From: CAVPDA01 sp963702495
GTDB lineage: Bacteria > Pseudomonadota > Gammaproteobacteria > Burkholderiales > Rhodocyclaceae
NCBI GenBank assembly: GCA_963702495.1
Contig: CAVPDA010000018.1
Coordinates: forward strand, 620,001-684,000
Length of the DNA stretch: 64,000 bases
Reading direction: 5' to 3'
Positions within the stretch are counted from its first letter, which is position 1; every line of letters begins with the position of its first letter. Of this stretch, positions 59,615 to 64,000 are shown one piece after another. Both the position numbers and the translations under genes were made by a program. A model generated the notes under the pieces. The model was not told the origin of the DNA. It did no database searches and saw only the letters and a list, made by a program, of their open reading frames with translations.

Positions 59615-61141
59615 TCAGGCCAGACCCAGCTTCTGCGCCAGTCCGATGCGCTGCAGCTTGCCGGTGGCGCCCTTGGGAATCTCGGGCAGGAACAGGATCT
59701 TCTTCGGCACCTTGTAGTCCGCCAGCCGCTTCGCGGCGAATTCGCGGATCTCCTTCTCCGTCGCCGCCGCCCCCTCGCGCAGTACGACGACGGCGCCCAC
59801 CTCCTCGCCCAGCTTGTCGTGCGGAATGGCGAAGGTGACCACCTGCTGCACGGCGGGATGGTCCATCAGCACCTCGTCCACCTCGCGCGGCGAGATTTTT
59901 TCGCCGCCGCGGTTGATGATTTCCTTGAGCCGGCCGGTGATGGTGAGGTAGCCCTCGTCGTCCATCACGCCCTGGTCGCCGGTGCGGAACCAGCCGTGGG
60001 TGAAGCCTTCCGCGTTGGCCTTGGGGTTGTTCTCGTAGCCCGTGGTCACGTTCTCGCCGCGAATCACGACCTCGCCGGTGGCGCCCGCCGCCAGCAGCCT
60101 GCCCTCCGCATCCATCACCGCCACCTCGGGTCCGGCCGCGATGCCCACCGTTCCCGGCTTGCGCGCCTTCGGCGGCAGCGGGTTGCTCGCCATCTGGTGC
60201 GCCGCCTCGGTCATGCCGTAGGACTCCAGCAGCGGGGCGTGGAAGGTCTCCTCCAGTTCGCGGATCACCTGCGTCGGCATGGCCGAAGAGGAGGAGCGGA
60301 TGAAGCGCAGGGGGTAGCGGGCGATGATTTCCTTGTTGTTGGCGGCGCGCCCGAGGATCGCCTGGTGCATGGTCGGGACCGCCGTGTACCAGGTCGGCTT
60401 CGCTTCATCCATCCAGGCGAAGAACTTGAGCGCGTTGAAGCCCGGCGTGCAGCAGACATAGCCGCCGGCGGAGAGCGGCGCCAGCACGCCCGCGATCAGG
60501 CCGTGGATGTGGAACAGGGGCATGATGTTCAGCCCCCGGTCCTGCGCCGTCAGGGCAAGGGTGTCGCGCACGTTGCGCGCCGAGGCGCAGACATTGCGCT
60601 GCGACAGGGGCACGATCTTCGGCCGCGAAGTGGTGCCGGAGGTGTGCAGCACCAGGGCGACGTCGTCCGCCGCGGCATAGCCGGAGTGCGCCGCAGCGGC
60701 CCCGGTCGGCGCAGCGGCATTCAGCTCGAAGCTGCCCGCCCCCCGCTCCGGGTGGGCGCTCAGCTCGATGATGGGGACGTTCAGCTTCTTCGCCACGCCG
60801 ACGGCGGGGGAGTCGCTGCCCTGCGCCACGATCAGGGCCTTGGCGTTGAGATCGGAGAGATAGAACTCGAATTCGTCCGCCCGATAGCCCGGATTCAGCG
60901 GCGCAGCCGTCGCACCGGCGGCGACGGCGAGGAAGGCGGTGGCCATCTCCGGGCCGTTCGCCAGCACGATGCCGATGCGGTCGTTGCGCCCCACGCCCAG
61001 GGCGTTGTAGGCGGCGATGGTGTCGGCAACGAGCTTGCGCAGCGCGGCATGGGTGAGCCCGGGGACGCCGGGCGCGGCGATGGCGGTCGCGCCGTCGGCG
61101 CCGGTGACAAGCATTTCCTTGAGCGTGGTGAAAGCGGTCAT
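59615..61141 (-). CDS. AMP-forming acyl-CoA ligase, oxalate-CoA ligase-like
   Basis: 508 residues. ANL-family enzyme: ATP-binding LHTSGTTSRPKIVPLSQRN, MPLFHIHGLIAGVLAPL, ESYGMTEAAHQMASNP, HGWFRTGDQGVMDDEGYLTITGRLKEIINRGGEKISPREVDEVLMDHPAV and the acyl-lysine GKLQRIGLA at the C-terminus. The NRGGEKISPREVDEVLMDHPAVxQ region and size match the oxalyl-CoA synthetase (AAE3/Pcs60) branch more than long-chain acyl ligases, but the acid is not proven. The start has GAGAGAAA upstream. It is divergent from the TctC-type transporter genes. Confidence 0.85.
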   Translation of the reverse strand: MTAFTTLKEMLVTGADGATAIAAPGVPGLTHAALRKLVADTIAAYNALGVGRNDRIGIVLANGPEMATAFLAVAAGATAAPLNPGYRADEFEFYLSDLNAKALIVAQGSDSPAVGVAKKLNVPIIELSAHPERGAGSFELNAAAPTGAAAAHSGYAAADDVALVLHTSGTTSRPKIVPLSQRNVCASARNVRDTLALTAQDRGLNIMPLFHIHGLIAGVLAPLSAGGYVCCTPGFNALKFFAWMDEAKPTWYTAVPTMHQAILGRAANNKEIIARYPLRFIRSSSSAMPTQVIRELEETFHAPLLESYGMTEAAHQMASNPLPPKARKPGTVGIAAGPEVAVMDAEGRLLAAGATGEVVIRGENVTTGYENNPKANAEGFTHGWFRTGDQGVMDDEGYLTITGRLKEIINRGGEKISPREVDEVLMDHPAVQQVVTFAIPHDKLGEEVGAVVVLREGAAATEKEIREFAAKRLADYKVPKKILFLPEIPKGATGKLQRIGLAQKLGLA

Positions 61142-61415
61142 TTTCTCTCTCGTCAATCGTGGAAGCGGAATGGCGTTGGGCGGTGGTCCGACGGGTTGCA
61201 GCTGTGCCCCGGGACTTGCCCGCAAGTCTCGCGCAGGCGCTTCATTCTACATCCGCCGACGGCTGCGAACCGGCATCCCCTGTCGCCGCGCATTCATGAC
61301 AGCAGGGCATCGGCCTGCTATGCTCTTGTGCGGTACGATCGGTTGCATGAAACGGCTTCAGGGGCGTGGCCGACGCGCGATTTCCCGACATAGACAACAA
61401 ATAGGAGGCAGAGGA

Positions 61416-62429
61416 GTGTTCAAGCGTCAACGTACGGCCCTGGGACGGGGCATCATGTTCAGCCTGGCGGCGGTGTTCGCCGCCGCTGCAGGTACCGCCG
61501 CGGCCTGGGAGCCGACCAAGCAGGTGGAATTCGTGGTTCCCGCCGGTACCGGCGGCGGTGCCGACCAGATGGCGCGCTTCATCCAGGGCGTGGTGACGAA
61601 ACACAGCCTGATGAAGCAGCCGCTGGTGGTGGTGAACAAGGGCGGCGGCGCCGGTGCCGAGGGTTTCCTCGAGGTCAAGAACGCCAAGGGCGACCCGCAC
61701 AAGATCATCATCACCCTCTCCAATCTGTTCACCACGCCGCTGGCGACCGGCGTCCCGTTCAACTGGAAGGACATGACCCCGGTGGCGATGCTGGCGCTCG
61801 ACCAGTTCGTGCTCTGGGTGAATGCCGATTCTCCCTACAAGACCGCCAAGGACTACATGGACGCGGTCAAGGCCGCCCCCGACAACACGTTCAAGATGGC
61901 CGGCACCGGGTCGAAGCAGGAGGACCAGATCATCACGGTGGCGATCGAGAAGGCCGAAGGCAAGAAGTTCATCTACGTTCCCTTCAAGGGCGGCGGCGAT
62001 GTCGCGGTGCAACTGGTCGGCGGCCACGTGAATTCGACGGTCAACAATCCGATCGAGGCCGTGGCCCACTGGCGCGGCGGCAAGCTGCGCCCGCTCTGCG
62101 TCTTCGACGACGAGCGCATGCCCTTCAAGGGCAAGATCACGGATACCCAGTCGTGGAACGACATCCCTTCGTGCAAGGAGGCGGGTGTCGGTGTCGATTA
62201 CCTGATGCTGCGCGGCATCTTCATGCCTCCGGGTGTCACGCCCGAACAGACGGCCTACTATGTCGAACTGATGAAGAAAGTGCGTGCCACTCCGGATTGG
62301 AAGGAGTTCATGGAGAAAGGCGCTTTCAAGGACACCTTCATGACGGGCAAGGAATTCGCCGACTGGAGCGCGAAGGCCGAGGCGACCCATCGCACCCTGA
62401 TGCAGGAAGCGGGTTTCCTCGCCAAGTAG
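61416..62429 (+). CDS. tctC: Tripartite tricarboxylate transporter solute-binding protein (TctC family)
   Basis: 337 residues from a GTG start with ATAGGAGGC upstream. Signal peptide (RGIMFSLAAVFAAAAGTAAA), then the Bug/TctC fold: WEPTKQVEFVVPAGTGGGADQMARFIQGVV, VVVNKGGGAGAEGFLEVKNAKGDPHKI, FKMAGTGSKQEDQIITVAIE and YVPFKGGGDVAVQLVGGHVNSTVNNP. It captures a carboxylic acid in the periplasm for TctAB. An ATG at 61347 would extend the frame but lacks a ribosome site. The 12-base gap to tctB implies one operon. Confidence 0.93.
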   Translation: MFKRQRTALGRGIMFSLAAVFAAAAGTAAAWEPTKQVEFVVPAGTGGGADQMARFIQGVVTKHSLMKQPLVVVNKGGGAGAEGFLEVKNAKGDPHKIIITLSNLFTTPLATGVPFNWKDMTPVAMLALDQFVLWVNADSPYKTAKDYMDAVKAAPDNTFKMAGTGSKQEDQIITVAIEKAEGKKFIYVPFKGGGDVAVQLVGGHVNSTVNNPIEAVAHWRGGKLRPLCVFDDERMPFKGKITDTQSWNDIPSCKEAGVGVDYLMLRGIFMPPGVTPEQTAYYVELMKKVRATPDWKEFMEKGAFKDTFMTGKEFADWSAKAEATHRTLMQEAGFLAK

Positions 62430-62441
62430 AGGCGCGCGTTC

Positions 62442-62951
62442 ATGGACCCCAACCAGCAAGGCGATCGGCCGTCACGGCTGACGGTGGCGATGGCCGACCT
62501 GGCGGTGGCCGCCGTGGTCGCCCTGCTCGGCCTGGTCGTAATCTTCGACAGCCGGCGCATCGGCACCGGCTGGGCCGACGATGGCCCGCAGGCCGGCTAT
62601 TTTCCGTTCTACATCGGTATCCTGATGACCGGCGCTTCCGTGGTCGTGTTCTTCCACACGCTGCATAGCTGGGTCGAGCACCGCGCCTGGTTCGCCACCG
62701 TGAATCAGTTGCGGCACGTCTATTCGGTGCTGCTGCCGACCTGCATCTATGTCGGCGCGATCTACCTCGTCGGCATCTACCTGGCGTCGGCGGTGTTCAT
62801 CGGCTGGTTCATGATGCGGCACGGAAAGTTCGGCTGGCTGCTGGCGCTGCCGGTGAGCGTGGGCGTGCCGCTGTTCCTGTTCATGCTGTTCGAGAAGTGG
62901 TTCCTGGTGCCGCTGCCCAAGGGACCTCTGGAGCGCCTGCTCGGCTATTGA
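62442..62951 (+). CDS. tctB: Tripartite tricarboxylate transporter small membrane subunit (TctB family)
   Basis: 169 residues with four membrane spans: MADLAVAAVVALLGLVVIFDSRRIGTGWADDGPQAGYFPFYIGILMTGASV is a typical TctB beginning, including the GPxAGxFPF motif. It stabilises the large subunit in the inner membrane. It lies between tctC and the large-subunit gene. Confidence 0.9.
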   Translation: MDPNQQGDRPSRLTVAMADLAVAAVVALLGLVVIFDSRRIGTGWADDGPQAGYFPFYIGILMTGASVVVFFHTLHSWVEHRAWFATVNQLRHVYSVLLPTCIYVGAIYLVGIYLASAVFIGWFMMRHGKFGWLLALPVSVGVPLFLFMLFEKWFLVPLPKGPLERLLGY

Positions 62952-63005
62952 CCGGGGAGGGTCTGCCGGTGCAAGGCCGCGGACCGACACCACAAAGGGG
63001 AGGTC

Positions 63006-64000
63006 GTGGAAGAACTCACCAATCTGATGCAGGGCTTCGCGGTGGCGATGACCTGGCACAACCTGCTGTTCATGCTGGTGGGCATCGTGCTCGGCGTGCT
63101 GATCGGCGTGCTCCCCGGCCTGGGGGGCGCCAACGGCGTGGCCATCCTGCTGCCGCTCACCTTCAGCATGCCGCCCACCTCGGCCATCATCATGCTTTCC
63201 TGCATCTACTGGGGTGCGCTGTTCGGCGGTGCGATCACCTCCATCCTGTTCAACATTCCGGGCGAGCCGTGGTCGGTGGCCACCACCTTCGACGGCTACC
63301 CGCTCGCCCAGCAGGGGCGGGCGGGAGAGGCGCTCACCGCAGCGTTCACGTCCTCCTTCGTCGGCGCGCTGGCAGCGGTGATCGTCATCACCTTCCTCGC
63401 GCCGCTGGTGGCGAAGTTCGCCCTCAAGTTCGGCCCGGCGGAGTTCTTCGCCGTCCAATTTCTCACCTTCGCCAGCTTCGTCGGCATGACGCGCACCCAT
63501 CCGGCCAAGACGGTGGCGGCGATGATGATCGGCTTTGCGCTGGCCGCCGTGGGCATGGATACGGTCACCGGCCAGTTGCGCCTGACTTTCGGCTCCCATG
63601 AACTGATGCGCGGTTTCGATTTTCTGGTAGCGGTGATCGGCCTGTTCGGGCTGGGCGAGATCCTGCTCACCATGGAGGAGGGCCTTGCCTTCAAGGGCGG
63701 CAGCGCGAAGATGAATCCCCGCGTCGTGCTCCACACCTGGGCGGTGCTGCCGCGCTACTGGCTCACGGCGCTGCGCGCCACGCTCATCGGCTGCTGGATG
63801 GGCATCACGCCGGGCGGGGCGACGCCGGCATCCTTCATGAGCTACGGCATGGCGAAGCGCCTGTCCAAGAACGGGGAGAATTTCGGCAAAGGCGAACTGG
63901 AGGGCGTGGTGGCGCCCGAAACGGCGGCCCATGCCGCCGGCACCGCCGCGCTGCTGCCCATGCTCACCCTCGGCATTCCCGGCTCCCCCACCGCCGCCGT
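63006..64000 (+). CDS. tctA: Tripartite tricarboxylate transporter large permease (TctA family), 3' end outside window
   Basis: GTG start after AAGGGGAGG. 331 residues are in the window; TctA proteins have about 500. Motifs: GIVLGVLIGVLPGLGGANGVAILLPLTF (first signature), GAITSILFNIPGEPWSVATTFDGYPLAQQG, GPAEFFAVQFLTFASF, KTVAAMMIGFALAAVGMD and GGATPASFMSYGMAKR followed by EGVVAPETAAHAAGTAALLPMLTLGIPGSPTAAV, the second signature. This is the sodium- or proton-driven channel of the system. The frame is open to the right edge. Confidence 0.95.
   Translation, partial: MEELTNLMQGFAVAMTWHNLLFMLVGIVLGVLIGVLPGLGGANGVAILLPLTFSMPPTSAIIMLSCIYWGALFGGAITSILFNIPGEPWSVATTFDGYPLAQQGRAGEALTAAFTSSFVGALAAVIVITFLAPLVAKFALKFGPAEFFAVQFLTFASFVGMTRTHPAKTVAAMMIGFALAAVGMDTVTGQLRLTFGSHELMRGFDFLVAVIGLFGLGEILLTMEEGLAFKGGSAKMNPRVVLHTWAVLPRYWLTALRATLIGCWMGITPGGATPASFMSYGMAKRLSKNGENFGKGELEGVVAPETAAHAAGTAALLPMLTLGIPGSPTAA

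Overview
This 64 kb window is GC-rich chromosomal DNA, densely coded on both strands. It most likely comes from a betaproteobacterium, with a Rhodocyclales/Nitrosomonadales-type gene set. The supporting syntenies are zapB-like/zapA/6S RNA, nadD-rsfS-rlmH-maf-rng, thrB-DUF2782-LOG facing polA, an acetoacetyl-CoA reductase, and a TctCBA-type transporter. I saw no tRNA, rRNA, CRISPR array or prophage. Assignments are by reading motifs and family memory; no search was run.

Layout. 1-2.7 kb is a patch of decayed genes: a truncated secreted protein, an anaerobic sulfatase-maturase remnant with a stop codon and an internal deletion, and a scrambled DUF1254/DUF1214 gene, with one intact YSC84/SYLF protein between them. 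2.7-13 kb holds housekeeping genes: glycogen phosphorylase, a membrane methyltransferase-like protein, YcgR, a GloC-like hydrolase, MscL, AsmA, a TRIC-like channel, DUF2007 and a sirtuin. 12.3-18.7 kb has a short-chain aldehyde dehydrogenase followed by an alcohol dehydrogenase that has lost its catalytic domain, a LivHMK transporter set without ATPases, and PhbB. 18.9-24.4 kb has SseB-like and FRG-domain genes, a Vgb-like propeller/phosphatase/lipoprotein operon, a Tat-exported dienelactone hydrolase and an AhpD-like protein. 23.7-26.2 kb is a divergent persulfide dioxygenase/FisR pair with a sigma-54 promoter, a sulfane-sulfur response module.

26.3-33.8 kb is a minus-strand housekeeping run (rng, maf, rlmH, rsfS, nadD, two membrane paralogs, thrB, DUF2782, LOG). 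It faces polA, which carries a one-base frameshift between its exonuclease and Klenow parts. 36.6-50.3 kb is a lipopolysaccharide/surface-glycan island: a GT25 enzyme, an O-antigen ligase/polymerase fused to a GT9 domain, four more GT9 enzymes, three GT4 enzymes, a polysaccharide deacetylase and MsbA. 50.4-55.7 kb is a B12 uptake locus (btuF facing btuBCD) with a cobalamin riboswitch upstream of btuB.

55.8-59.6 kb carries the zap genes, 6S RNA and its terminator. They are followed by a degraded IS1634-type transposase whose reading frame begins with the first codons of an EVE-domain gene, then a HigBA-like toxin-antitoxin pair and a complete EVE gene. The window ends with an acyl/oxalyl-CoA ligase and a tripartite tricarboxylate transporter whose large subunit runs off the edge.

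Recurring themes are internal deletions that keep both gene ends (three genes) and a family of paired GC-rich palindromes (BIME-like) in convergent intergenic gaps. One of these gaps has been tandemly duplicated together with the btuF 3' end.
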